Shown piece by piece: positions 28,853 through 38,505 of a stretch of DNA of 64,000 bases. Source of the stretch: Anaerotruncus sp. (GTDB lineage: Bacteria > Bacillota > Clostridia > Oscillospirales > Acutalibacteraceae); contig CP091724.1 in assembly GCA_022009795.1 (NCBI GenBank), positions 1,727,501-1,791,500 on the forward strand. Direction: 5' to 3'. Each line of letters begins with the position of its first letter. Position 1 is the stretch's first letter. The notes beneath the pieces were generated by a model. It was not told the DNA's origin. It searched no databases and was given only the letters and a program-made list of their open reading frames with translations. The position numbers and the translations under genes are program-made.

Positions 28853-29704
28853 TCAATTTTTAATGCTGTTGTATCTCTTTCTGAATGCGCTCGGCGATGC
28901 ATTTTTGTGCCGCTTGAAAAGGCGGTTGAAATAGCTTAAATCGTTGAATCCGCAGGAAAGCGCAATTTCCGTTACGGAAAGATTAGTATAGCAAAGCTTT
29001 TCGGCGGCGCATTCGATGCGATAATAGTTTAAATAATCGATCGGCGTTTTGCCCGTAACCTGCCTGAATGCGCGGCAAAGATATTGGGGATTCAGGCGCG
29101 CCGTTTCCGCAAGCTCGCTCAGCGTAAGCGGCTGCGAATAATCGTTTTTGATTTTTGAAAGCACGCGCTTTATCTGCTCATTTTTTGCAGGCTGAATCGG
29201 CTCGGCGTTGGCAGTGCGTTTTTTCATAATCAACCCCGCCAGCTGCCATAAAAGCCCCGTGGTGGTGAAGGTGTAACCATAGCTTTCCTTTTCCATGCAT
29301 TCAAAAATATTATCAATAATTTCGCCCTCTTTGTTTTCGCGCGTGTAGCACATTTCGCGAATAAGCCCGGCTTCAAGCGCATTTGCATAAGCCTCGCGGC
29401 ATTGCACGGATTGGCTCAGGAAATCCTCCATTTGAAAAACCACGCATTCATAAATGCAATCGTGCGGCGAGCCGCCGTGAATGAAGCCGCCAGGCACAAA
29501 AATGCTTTCGCCCGCGTGCAGAGTGTGGGCATTTCCGTTAACGCTTAAATCAAAATGCCCTTTTAAAACCAATATAAGCTCGCATTCCAAATGCCAGTGC
29601 AGCGGCATTTCGTATTGTGGGTGTGTGTAATCAACATAATAAAGCTGAATGGGAAATCCGAAGGTGCCGCGCACGGATTTTTCCTGATAATCAATATATC
29701 TCAT
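28853..29704 (-). CDS. AraC-family transcriptional regulator
   Basis: Intact 283 residues. N-terminal cupin sensor, about 20-110, with MPLHWHLECELILVLKGHFD and HAGESIFVPGGFIHGG. C-terminal double helix-turn-helix, about 185-283: LTLSELAETARLNPQYLCRAFRQ and VTEIALSCGFNDLSYFNRLFKRHK, SPSAFRKRY. It is divergent from the fucose catabolic operon with 142 bases between the start codons, so it probably controls that operon in response to fucose, fuculose or a phosphate ester. Confidence 0.94.
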   Translation of the reverse strand: MRYIDYQEKSVRGTFGFPIQLYYVDYTHPQYEMPLHWHLECELILVLKGHFDLSVNGNAHTLHAGESIFVPGGFIHGGSPHDCIYECVVFQMEDFLSQSVQCREAYANALEAGLIREMCYTRENKEGEIIDNIFECMEKESYGYTFTTTGLLWQLAGLIMKKRTANAEPIQPAKNEQIKRVLSKIKNDYSQPLTLSELAETARLNPQYLCRAFRQVTGKTPIDYLNYYRIECAAEKLCYTNLSVTEIALSCGFNDLSYFNRLFKRHKNASPSAFRKRYNSIKN

Positions 29705-29773
29705 TCTTCATCCGCCTTTTTGAAATGTAAATTTTAATTAAAGGTGAATATCGTACCACTTTATCACATTATA

Positions 29774-29808
29774 CACCTTGAAATGGTGAAAAAAATCAAC
29801 AGTATAAT
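29774..29808 (+). promoter_or_regulatory. Fucose operon promoter and candidate operator
   Basis: TATAAT at 29803-29808 with a poor -35 (TTGAAA, 29778-29783, 19-bp spacer), the form expected of an activator-dependent promoter. The inverted repeat CACC TTGAAAT GGTG (29774-29788) overlaps the -35 region, and a related GGTGAATATCGTACCACTT lies about 30 bases upstream. Confidence 0.5.
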
Positions 29809-29846
29809 ACAAATTGAAAGAGGAGAATATTTTCAGAAAGGAAGTT

Positions 29847-30560
29847 ATGCCGATGGATATTGAAACCGTAAAGGAGCAAATCTGCGATGTGTGCCATAAA
29901 ATGTGGCAGCTCGGCTGGGTTGCGGCTAATGACGGCAATGTAAGTGTTAAGCTTGATGACGGCACTATTCTTGCAACGCCGACGGGTATGAGCAAATCGT
30001 TCATTACTCCGGAAAAGCTTATCAGAATTGATTCGCAGGGCAATGTGCTTGAAGCCGCCGAGGGACTTCGCCCCTCAAGCGAAATCAAAATGCACCTTCG
30101 CTGCTATGAAAAAAGAGACGATGTTAAAAGCGTTCTTCACGCTCATCCGCCCGGAGCCACAGGCTTTGCCGTTGCTCACAAGGCGATGGATATGTATAAT
30201 ATGATTGAGGATGTTGCCGCTATCGGCGCAGTTCCGCTCACTCCTTACGGAACTCCATCAACCACAGAAGTTCCCGATGCAATTGAGCCGTATCTCGAGG
30301 ATCATGATGTTATGCTCCTTGAAAATCACGGTGCACTTTCCGTGGGCAGCGATGTTATCACCGCGTTCTACAGAATGGAAAGCCTTGAGCTTTGGGCAAA
30401 AATCACAATCAATGCCGTTATTCTCGGCGGCAGCCACGATATCGATGAAAAGAATATTCAAAAGCTTATCGATCTCAGAAGCTACTACAGAATAACAGGC
30501 CGCCATCCGGGCTATAAGGTTTATAACCCCGATGATGAAATGCTCCATAAAAAAGACTGA
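29847..30560 (+). CDS. fucA: L-fuculose-1-phosphate aldolase (class II)
   Basis: Intact 237 residues from ATG 29847, preceded by GAAAGGAAG; an ATG at 29853 is also possible. Zinc-dependent aldolase giving dihydroxyacetone phosphate and lactaldehyde. Family motifs: GWVAANDGNVSVKL, TPTGMSKSF, LRPSSEIKMHLRCY with the catalytic Glu, VLHAHPPGATGF (two zinc His), and ENHGALSVG (third His). It could in principle be a rhamnulose- or ribulose-phosphate relative, but the linked isomerase is fucose specific. First gene of the operon. Confidence 0.93.
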   Translation: MPMDIETVKEQICDVCHKMWQLGWVAANDGNVSVKLDDGTILATPTGMSKSFITPEKLIRIDSQGNVLEAAEGLRPSSEIKMHLRCYEKRDDVKSVLHAHPPGATGFAVAHKAMDMYNMIEDVAAIGAVPLTPYGTPSTTEVPDAIEPYLEDHDVMLLENHGALSVGSDVITAFYRMESLELWAKITINAVILGGSHDIDEKNIQKLIDLRSYYRITGRHPGYKVYNPDDEMLHKKD

Positions 30561-30660
30561 TTAACCCAAACCGATTAGAATGATTTAAAATGACCGAATT
30601 TTAAAATTACTTTAATCGGTTTTTCGGCTTTATTAAATTATTTATTAAGGAGTTATTTCA

Positions 30661-32107
30661 ATGAGCCAAGTGCTTTGCTTTTTGATTTCGGCGCTTCGGG
30701 CGGCAGGGCAATTCTTGCGAAATATGATGCCGCTTCCGGCAGCCTGAAATATGAAGAAATACACAGATTTGAAAACGGCCCCATGGATTGCGGCGGCAAA
30801 TTGTGCTGGGATTTTCCGTATTTGCTTGCCGAAATAAAAAAAGGAATTGAAAAGGCTTGCGAAATTTGCGGTAAGCCGGATTCCCTGGCTTTTGATACCT
30901 GGGGTGTGGATTACGGCCTTATTGACGGCGCAGGCAAAATTATGGGCTTGCCTGCCAATTACCGCGATCCCCGCACAAAAAATATGCCCGATAAGGCATA
31001 TGAAAAAATATCGCCCGAAAAGCTTTATGCAGCCACGGGAAATCAAATTATGCCCATAAACACGCTTTTTCAGCTTATGGCAGAGGATAATAACGATGCA
31101 AAGCTGATGTTGTTTATGCCTGATCTTTTCGCATATGCGCTTTGCGGCGCAAAAAATGCAGATCAAACAATCGCCTCCACCTCGCAAATGCTTGATATGA
31201 AAAGCAAAAGGCTGGTGCAGCGAGGTGTTTGCTCTCACGGAAAAAAATCCAAAAATTTTGCCGCAAATCGTTTCTCCCGCCACGGTTGCCGGCGAGTATG
31301 ACGGTATAAAGGTTATTAAGGTTGCGGGGCACGATACTCAGTGTGCCGTTTGCGCAATGCCCGCTTCCGATTCGCAGTGCGCCGCATTTCTTTCCTGCGG
31401 CACATGGTCGCTCATCGGCTGTGAATGCGATGAGCCGATTTTAACGGAAAAAAGTATGCTGTGCGAGCTTTCAAACGAACTTGGGGCAAACGGCAAAATA
31501 AATTATCTTAAAAACATCAGCGGCTTGTGGCTCATTCAGGAAATACGCCGCAACTTCCGTGCGGCAGGCAGGGAATATTCATATAATGATATGGAGCAGC
31601 TTGCCCGCAAGGCAGAGCCGTTTAAGTGCTTTATTGATCCGGATTCTCCCGAATTTGCGCTTCCCGGTGAAATGCCGGAGAAAATAAGGGCGTTTTGCAG
31701 GGCATCAAATCAAGCCGTGCCTGAAAGCGACGGCGAATTGATTCGCTCAATTTATGAAAGCCTTGCAATGAAATATCGCTTTGCGATTGAGCAAATCAAA
31801 GGGAAAACACAGGCAAAAAAATTTTGATGTGCTTCATTTGCTCGGCGGCGGCACAAAGGATGGTTTCCTTTGCCAAATGGCGGCAAACAGCCTTCAAATT
31901 CCCGTTGCCGCAGGGCCAACAGAGGCAACTGCCCTCGGCAATATTATGCTGCAGCTTATTGCTCTCGGCGATATTAAAAAAATGTGGCAGAAGGCAGAAA
32001 AAAATGATAAAAAAACGCAGGAGCAGATTAAATATTATGCTCCGGCAGACGGCGCAGCTTGGGAAAAAAAGCTTATTCCCGCTATGCCGAAATTTTTAAA
32101 TAAATAA
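30661..32107 (+). CDS. FGGY sugar kinase, RhaB/FucK-type (frame broken)
   Basis: About 480 residues from ATG 30661. The first codons need one C and one T removed to read FAFDFGASGGRAILAKYD, the N-terminal phosphate-binding loop. Then FDTWGVDYGLIDGAGKI, YRDPRTKNMPD, GHDTQCAV, the ATP-binding FLSCGTWSLIGCE, ISGLWLIQEIRRN and LHLLGGGTKDGFLCQMAANS. Further breaks near 31213 and 31813. By sequence it is closer to rhamnulokinase than to the E. coli FucK style; the operon implies L-fuculose phosphorylation, a role such kinases fill in several gut Firmicutes. Confidence 0.9.
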
Positions 32108-32119
32108 AGAGGTAAAATT

Positions 32120-33907
32120 ATGAATTATCCTAAAATCGGTATCCGCCCGGTTATAGACGGCCGTTGGGGCGGCGTTCGCGAAAGCCTTGAAAACCAAACA
32201 ATGGGCATGGCTCAATCTGCGAAAAAGCTTATTGAAAGCAACATTCGCTATCCGGACGGCACTCCCGCACAGTGCGTAATTTCAAGCACAACAATCGGCG
32301 GCGGCGCAGAAGCTGCAAAATGTGCGGCAGAATTTGAAAGCGAAAATGTGGTTGCCACTCTTTCCGTAACTCCTTGCTGGTGCTACGGCTCCGAAACCTT
32401 TGATATGAGCCCGAACACCATTAAAGCCGTTTGGGGCTTTAACGGCACAGAGCGCCCCGGCGCGGTTTATCTTGCGGCGGTTATGGCTGCTTATGCTCAA
32501 AAGGGCATGCCCGCATTCTCAATTTACGGCAAAGATGTGCAGGATATGACAGACACAACAATCCCCGAGGATGTTGCGGAAAAAATCCTTCGCTTTGCAA
32601 AGGGCTCCGTTACGGTCGGCTGGATGAGAAATAAATCATATGTAAACCTCGGCGGCATCGCAATGGGCATTGCGGGCAGCTATTGCAATGCGGAAATGTT
32701 TCAAAAAAATATCTCGGCATCCGTGCAGAATGGGTTGATATGTCCGAAATCATCCGCCGCATAACTCTTGAAATTTATGATCATGATGAATATGAAAAAG
32801 GCTTTCAAGTGGGTTAAAGAAAATTGCAAAGAGGGCTTTGATAAAAACGCCGGCAAGGATTTCCCCGAAATTATCAAAAAATCAAAGGTTGTTCCTGCCG
32901 ATAAAGATTGGGAGTTCATCACAAAGATGACTCTTATCGTTCGTGATATTCTCTTCGGCAATTCCAAGCTTGATGAAATGGGCTGGCATGAAGAAGCGCT
33001 CGGCAAAAACGCCGTTGCAGGCGGCTTCCAGGGTCAAAGAAACTGGACGGATTGGCTTCCCAACGCCGATTTCACCGAGGCTATTATGGCTTCTTCGTTT
33101 GACTGGAACGGCAAAAAGGCTCCCACTCCGTTTGCAACCGAAAACGATACTCTTAACGGTGTTGCAATGCTTCTCGGCTCGCTCACCTCAAATTCCGCTC
33201 CTTGCTTCCATGATGTGCGCACATATTGGAGCCCCGAGGCTTGTGAAAGAGTAACCGGTGTTAAGCCCACGGGCAAAGCCGCAAACGGCTTTATCCACCT
33301 CATCAATTCCGGTGCAACTGCGCTTGACGGCTCCGGCGCCTGCAAAAATGCAAACGGCGAAGGCTGCATGAAGCCCTTCTGGGAAATGACGGATGCTGAT
33401 ATTAAGGCTTGCCTTGATGCCACGGATTGGTGCAGAGCCGATTATGAGTATTTCCGCGGCGGCGGCTTCTCAAGCCATTTCCGTTGCAGCGCAGAAATGC
33501 CCGTAACAATGCTGCGCGTCAATATTGTGGACGGTATCGGCCCCGTGCTTCAGCTTGCAGAGGGCTACACGGTTGATCTTCCCGATCAAATCCACAACAC
33601 AATCGATAAGAGAACCGATCCCACTTGGCCCACAACCTGGTTCGTTCCGAATCTCACCGGCGAGGGCGCATTCAAGGATGTTTACAGCGTTATGGCAAAT
33701 TGGGGCGCAAATCACGGCGTAACGGTTTACGGCCATGTCGGCGCAGATCTCATCACCCTTGCCTCAATGCTTCGCATCCCGGTAAATATGCACAATGTTG
33801 ATTCCTCGCGCATTTTCCGCCCCCATTCATGGAGCGGCTTCGGCACAGAGGATGCACAGTCCGCAGATTACCGCGCTTGCGCAGAATACGGCCCGCTTTA
33901 TAAATAA
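32120..33907 (+). CDS. fucI: L-fucose isomerase (frame broken)
   Basis: About 595 residues, the family norm. Start ATG 32120 after GAGGTAAA. Manganese-dependent aldose-ketose isomerase. Features: KIGIRPVIDGRWGGVRESLE, TPCWCYGSE, the substrate region GSYCNAEMFQK, EWVDMSEIIRRITLEIYDHD (metal Glu and Asp), GGFQGQRNWTDWLPN, and the C-terminal VGADLITLASMLRIP and MHNVDSSRIFRPHSWSGFG. Breaks in A runs near 32706 and 32797. It is the third gene of the operon and a terminator follows. No transporter gene is linked in this window. Confidence 0.95.
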
Positions 33908-33935
33908 GCCGCCGTCGGCACAAATATAAAAATCA

Positions 33936-33976
33936 AGAGCCTGCTTTCGGCAACTTGCCTCGGCAGGCTCTTTGTA
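33936..33976 (+). terminator. Terminator of the fucose operon
   Basis: GAGCCTGC / GCAGGCTC with an inner stem region and a short T tail. Confidence 0.7.
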
Positions 33977-34065
33977 TATTCAAAATGGGCAATCGGCACT
34001 TTTTACTGCGAACGATTCGGTTGCGGTCTATGCGCAGATTAAAGCTTTTGCCCGTATTTATAAAA

Positions 34066-34107
34066 ACACCCCTGCAAGCCTTATTGCAAGATTTGCAGGG
34101 GTGTAAT
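34066..34107 (-). terminator. Terminator of the AICAR transformylase gene
   Basis: Minus strand ACACCCCTGCAA / TTGCAGGGGTGT followed by T5, just after the stop codon of the minus-strand gene. Confidence 0.85.
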
Positions 34108-34123
34108 TTTGCGTTTTGTTATA

Positions 34124-35299
34124 TCAATGGTGGAAAAGGCGAATGCCCGTCATTGCCATTGCCATTCCAAAGGAATCGCAGCATTCAATAACAGCCTCGT
34201 CTCTTACCGAGCCGCCGGGCTGTGCAATGTATTTAACACCGCTTTTTGCAGCTCGCTCAATATTGTCCTCAAATGGGAAGAAAGCGTCGGAGCCAAGAGC
34301 AACATTCGTCATCTTTGCATGCCATTCTGCTTTTTCTTCTGCGGTAAGAAGCTCAGGCTTTTCGGTGAAATATCTTTTCCACAGGTCGTTTTTATAAAGC
34401 TCGTCTGCCTCGTTGCCGATATAAAGGTCTATCGCATTATCTGCCTCGCACTTGCGAATGCCCTCAATAAACGGAAGGTTAAGCACTTTTTCGTTTCTGC
34501 GAAGCCAGAAATTATCGGCCTTGTTGCCTGCAAGGCGTGTGCAGTGAATTCTTGATTGCTGGCCTGCGCCAACGCCGATTGTTTGGCCGCCCATTGCATA
34601 GCAAACCGAATTTGATTGTGTGTATTTAAGGGTGATCATAGAAATCAGCAAGTCAATTTTTGCAATTTCCGGAATTTCTTTGATTTTGGTTGGCATATCG
34701 TTGAAAAGATCCATTGTGATTTTTGAATCGTTTCTCTTTTGCTCAAACTTAATGCCGAAAACCTGCTTTGTTTCAATTGGCTCGGGGGTGTAGTTTGCGT
34801 CGATTTTAATTACAAGATAATTGCCGCGCCTTTTTTTCTTGAGAATTTCAAGTGCCTCATCGGTGTAGCCGGGAGCAATAATACCGTCCGAAACCTCTTT
34901 AACAAGGAATTGAGCCACGGAAGCGTCACATTCATCGGAAAGCGCCGCAAAGTCGCCGAAGGACGAAACTCTGTCGCAGCCTCTTGCTCTTACATATGCC
35001 TGCGCAATGGGTGAAAGCTCTAAGCCGTTCGGCACAAAGCAAACTTTTCTGTCTGTTTCCGAAAGGGGTTGTGCAACTGCCGCACCGGCGGGGGAAACAT
35101 GCTTAAATGAAGCGGCGGAGGGAAGTCCGGTTGCCTCTTTCAGCTCTTTAACAAGCTGCCATGAATTGAAAGCATCAAGCAGGTTTATGTAGCCTGCGCT
35201 GCCGTTAAGAATTTCAAAGGGCAGTTCTTTGCCGTCCATATGAATTCTTGCCGGGTTTTGGTTGGGATTGCAACCGTATTTCAAAGTGTATTCCGTCAT
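34124..35299 (-). CDS. AICAR formyltransferase, stand-alone (PurH-like without IMP cyclohydrolase)
   Basis: Intact 391 residues. It corresponds to the C-terminal AICARFT domain of PurH: LKYGCNPNQNPARIH, ILNGSAGYINLLDAFNSWQL, the catalytic Lys-His pair in AASFKHVSPAGAAVA, DGIIAPGYTDEAL, and SNSVCYAMGGQTIGVGAGQQ SR-type folate/AICAR site with ALGSDAFFPFEDNIERA and PGGSVRDEAV near the end. The N-terminal MGS-like IMP cyclohydrolase domain is absent. It makes FAICAR in purine synthesis; a separate cyclohydrolase must exist elsewhere. Stand-alone forms are known in Clostridia. It is monocistronic here. Confidence 0.92.
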   Translation of the reverse strand: MTEYTLKYGCNPNQNPARIHMDGKELPFEILNGSAGYINLLDAFNSWQLVKELKEATGLPSAASFKHVSPAGAAVAQPLSETDRKVCFVPNGLELSPIAQAYVRARGCDRVSSFGDFAALSDECDASVAQFLVKEVSDGIIAPGYTDEALEILKKKRRGNYLVIKIDANYTPEPIETKQVFGIKFEQKRNDSKITMDLFNDMPTKIKEIPEIAKIDLLISMITLKYTQSNSVCYAMGGQTIGVGAGQQSRIHCTRLAGNKADNFWLRRNEKVLNLPFIEGIRKCEADNAIDLYIGNEADELYKNDLWKRYFTEKPELLTAEEKAEWHAKMTNVALGSDAFFPFEDNIERAAKSGVKYIAQPGGSVRDEAVIECCDSFGMAMAMTGIRLFHH

Positions 35300-35414
35300 T
35301 AAAATAACCTCCGCTTTAAATAGTAAATATATTCTATATCACATGATTGAAAAAAGCAAGGAAAAATGATACAATTTGTTCAAATCAAACAAACGGCAGG
35401 GGAGGAAACGCACG

Positions 35415-36229
35415 GTGAACGGCATATTGCTTTGTTAATCATTTTTTTAACTCAAAATAAGTTTTCGCAGCTTCATTCGCATTTGGTAAAAAGTGCCGAA
35501 AAATGCGGCGTTGATTTGGTGATAAAAACCAATTTGCAGCTTGCTTGCGAAAACGCAGACGCGGATTTCGTGCTTTTTTGGGATAAGGATGTAAACCTTG
35601 CCCGCCGGCTTGAAAAAAGCGGCTTGCCGGTGTTTAACAGTGCTAAAAGCATTGCTCTGTGCGATAAAGCAAAAACATATACCGAGCTTTTGGGTGTTGT
35701 GCCTCAGCCGAAAACTATTGCGGCGCCGCTTTCGTATTTTAAAAGCGATTATGCGCCTTTTGTTGAAGCGGCGGTGAAGCAGCTGGGACTGCCGCTTGTT
35801 TTTAAAAATTGCTTCGGTTCGTTCGGCGAGCAGGTTTTTCTTTGCCGCAGCAAGGATGAAGTGCTTTCTCACATAGGAACGCAGCCGTTTATTTTGCAGG
35901 AATTTATTGCCGAATCGGCAGGCAGAGATGTTCGTATAGAGGTTGTCGGCGGCGAAATTGTTGCCGCAACGGAGCGAATAAATGAAAATGATTTCAGGGC
36001 AAATGTTACAAACGGCGGCACTATGCGGCAATATTCCCCAAATGCCGCAGAACGCAAAATTGCGCTTGATGCCTGCAAGGCGCTTGGGCTTACTTTTGGC
36101 GGAGTTGATATTTTGCAGGGCGGAATTTTGTGTGAGGTAAACAGCAATGCCCATATTATAAACATTATGAATTGCACCGGCGTTGATATTGCGCCGCTGA
36201 TTTTTGAGGAGATAAAGAGCCGGCTGTGA
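35415..36229 (+). CDS. RimK-like ATP-grasp ligase, first of a tandem pair
   Basis: About 271 residues. The start is GTG 35415 after GGGGAGGAAACGCA, with one frame break just after (near 35437) so that the protein begins VNGILLC and continues LTQNKFSQLHSHLVKSAE. A pre-ATP-grasp region to about 95 is followed by the ATP-grasp core: GLPLVFKNCFGSFGEQVFLC (nucleotide-binding Lys and Gly-rich loop), FILQEFIAESAGRDVRIEVVGG, and FGGVDILQGGILCEVNSNAHII with metal-binding Asp, Glu and Asn. Such enzymes join a carboxylate to an amine through an acyl phosphate. Substrates are unknown. Stop and next GTG overlap (GTGA), so the pair is translationally coupled. Confidence 0.85.
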
Positions 36230-36968
36230 GCGGAATAGTTGTTTATTCGGAATATGAGGCAAAGCGAAACGAATTTGCCGTTTCAAAATTCAAAAAATAT
36301 TTGGGCGCAGAGCTTGTGACGGCGGAAAATTTGCAAATTTCGGCAAAGCACGATTTTGTGATAAACCGCACAAACAATGCAAAAATCGCACGCTGCTTTG
36401 AAAATCTCGGCGTGCGGGTATTTAATCCGTCGCCGCTCACCGCTCTTGCAAATGATAAGCAGGCTTGCTATGAATTTATGCAGAGCCGCGGCATTGAAAT
36501 TATGCCGGTTAATCAAACGGCCGCACCCGTTGTTGAAAAGCCCGCAAACGGCAAGGGCGGTCAAGGCGTGCGCCTTATCAAAAGCGGAGAATTTAAAATC
36601 AAGCCCGGCTTTGTGTATCAAAAAGCCGGCATCCGATTTGGGCAGGGATTTGCGCGTGTGGCTCATCGGCGGCGAAATAATCTGCGCCGTGCTCAGGCAA
36701 AGCGATTCGGATTTCAGATCCAATTTTTGCCTCGGCGGCAAGGCTTTGCCGTATGAACTGTCGGCGTCAGAGAAGGCACTTGTGCTTAAAATCGCCTCGC
36801 TGCTTAAATCTGATTATATCGGCATTGATTTTGTTTTTTTAACGGCGGCAAAATCGTGTTTAACGAAATTGAGGATTCGGTTGGCGCAAGAATGGTTTAT
36901 GAAAAACTGATATTGATATTCTGCGCCTGTATTGCGATTATATAAAAAAAGAAATGAATTTAGGGTGA
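36226..36968 (+). CDS. RimK-like ATP-grasp ligase, second of a tandem pair (frame broken)
   Basis: About 245 residues from GTG 36226. MSGIVVYSEYEAKRNEFAVS, then VINRTNNAKIARCFENLGVR, then KPANGKGGQGVRLI (ATP-binding loop). After a +1 A near 36622 it resumes as LGRDLRVWLIGGEIICAVLR. After a +2 T near 36838 it ends NGGKIVFNEIEDSVGARMVY with the Mg-binding Glu pair. It is a diverged paralogue of the preceding gene, and both start with GTG. A two-enzyme complex or successive additions to one substrate are possible. Confidence 0.82.
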
Positions 36969-36972
36969 TTTC

Positions 36973-37716
36973 ATGGAAAAAATCGTTGTTTGCGGCAGCT
37001 GCCGCCATGAAGCCGTGCTGCAAAGGTACAAAGGCTGCGGTGCTCAAATAGATTTTTGATGTGCCTTGCGCAGCTTTGCAAATAAAATATGATTATTCCG
37101 CCGCATTTTTTTATGCCCGATTGCGGCGATGATGTGCTGCGTGCCTGGGTGGGAAACGAGCATTTGCGCCTTTGCGCGGATGAAAATGCGCTCTTTTGCC
37201 GAAATGGATTTCTTTTTTTCGGCATTCCTCAGCCGCTTGAAATAGAACGCAAATTTTTGATTGCACGCCCCGCCGAATCGGCGCTTTCGGCACTTGATTT
37301 TTGCGATTATGCAGATATTTCACAGGCATATATAAATGATGAAAGCGGGCGTTATCGCGTTCGCCGCCGCGGCAGAAACGGCGCTTTTGTTTATATTAAA
37401 ACCCAAAAAATCAAGATTTCCGAGCAGCGGAGAATAGAAACGGAAAATCGCATTTCAAAATCGGAATACGAAGCTGCAATTCAGGGCCAAAAGCTGCTTT
37501 CAAAGCGGAGGTATTTGATTTTTGAGCGGCGGCAAGTATTTTGAGCTTGATGTGTTTCCTTTTTGGCAGGATGTTGCCTTGCTTGAAATCGAACTGAAGG
37601 ATGAAAAAGAGCCGTTTGAATTACCGGCTTTTGTGAATGCGATAAAAGAGGTTTCGGCAGATAAAAGCTATCGGAATTCCGTAATTGCTCAAAAATACGG
37701 TGTTGCGGCAGAATAA
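36973..37716 (+). CDS. CYTH-domain protein with a shortened NTPase-like N-terminus (frame broken)
   Basis: ATG 36973 begins MEKIVVCGSCRHEAVL. From about 37228 the CYTH signature LEIERKFLIARPAES appears, followed by ISQAYINDESGRYRVRRRGR, YIKTQKIKISEQRRIETENRIS and, after a shift near 37525, SGGKYFELDVFPFWQD and LLEIELKDEKEPFELP. CYTH tunnels cleave or cyclise triphosphate substrates. Before CYTH the segment RAWVGNEHLRLCADENA resembles the end of the P-loop ATPase domain found in clostridial ATPase-CYTH proteins, but only about 85 codons precede CYTH and no P-loop is visible, so most of that domain is missing. It follows the ATP-grasp pair by 4 bases and so forms a three-gene operon. Confidence 0.8.
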
Positions 37717-37722
37717 AAAAAT

Positions 37723-37758
37723 AAACGGAGGAAGCGCTTGCTTTCTCCGTTTTTCTTT
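37723..37758 (+). terminator. Terminator of the ATP-grasp/CYTH operon
   Basis: AAACGGAG(G)AAGC / GCTTT-CTCCGTTT hairpin with T tail. A second inverted repeat, CTTTGTTG / CAACAAAG (37755-37774), abuts the IS200 left end. Confidence 0.7.
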
Positions 37759-37902
37759 GTTGTTTGCAACAAAGAGAACCACCTGCTATGCAGGTGGAAA
37801 AGGAAAAGCTTTAGCGAGGAGAGAAGTGACAAAATAAAAACACCTTGATATATTAGAAGTAGGTTTGCCGACCAAAACTAAAATATCAAGGAGGTCTTAA
37901 TC

Positions 37903-38374
37903 GTGAAAGAGAAAGACATAAACAGTTTAGACCATACGAGGTGGAGATGTCAATACCATGTGGTGTTTGCACCAAAGTACAGAAGAATGGCAATCTACGG
38001 AGAAATCAAGGTAGATATAGGGAAAATATTGAGACAATTATGCAAGCAGAAAGGAATAGAGATAATAGAAGCAGAGTTGTGTCAAGACCATGTACATATG
38101 CTGATAAGCATACCACCAAAATATAGTGTGTCACAAATAATGGGATACCTAAAAGGAAAAAGTAGTCTGATGATTTTTCGACCGACATGCAAATTTAAAG
38201 TATAAGTACGGAAATCGACATTTTTGGGCAAGAGGATATTTCGTAGATACAGTGGGGCGCAACAAAAAGCAAATACAAGAGTACATACGAAATCAATTGA
38301 CAGAAGATAAAATAGCAGACCAAATAGAATTGAAAGAGTTTGTGGACCCGTTTACGGGTAGCGTGAACAAGTAG
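37903..38374 (+). CDS. tnpA: IS200-type TnpA transposase (one frame break)
   Basis: About 156 residues from GTG/ATG region 37903, with AAGGAGGT upstream. HUH single-strand transposase: QYHVVFAPKYRRMAIYG, the catalytic HUH pair in CQDHVHMLISIPPKYSVS, GYLKGKSSL, and the tyrosine helix region RNKKQIQEYIRNQ. A break near 38178 ends the first frame at 38205, but the protein continues HFWARGYFVDTVG to a stop at 38374. If the break is real the copy is dead; given the local error pattern it is more likely intact. Confidence 0.93.
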
Positions 38375-38386
38375 GCAAAAAAATAA

Positions 38387-38505
38387 CCCCTTTAGGGGAA
38401 GCCTGAAAAAACAATGCGGTCGACAAACTTTTCAGTGCCCCTTTAGGGGTTGTGTCCGTAAAAAGCCCTTCTAGGGCTTACTCAAGCCTCCGGCTTAGCC
38501 GGAGG
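38387..38505 (+). repeat. Chain of four palindromes at the IS200 3' end
   Basis: CCCCTTTAGGGG (38387-38398), the same again (38440-38451), AAGCCCTTCTAGGGCTT (about 38464-38480) and CCTCCGGC TTA GCCGGAGG (38487-38505). The last is the transposase recognition hairpin; the others may block read-through or form a structured RNA. Confidence 0.55.

Noticed and set aside
35447..36286. 279-codon minus-strand frame over the first ATP-grasp gene
   Set aside because: Antisense shadow; the plus strand has the conserved ATP-grasp motifs and ribosome site.
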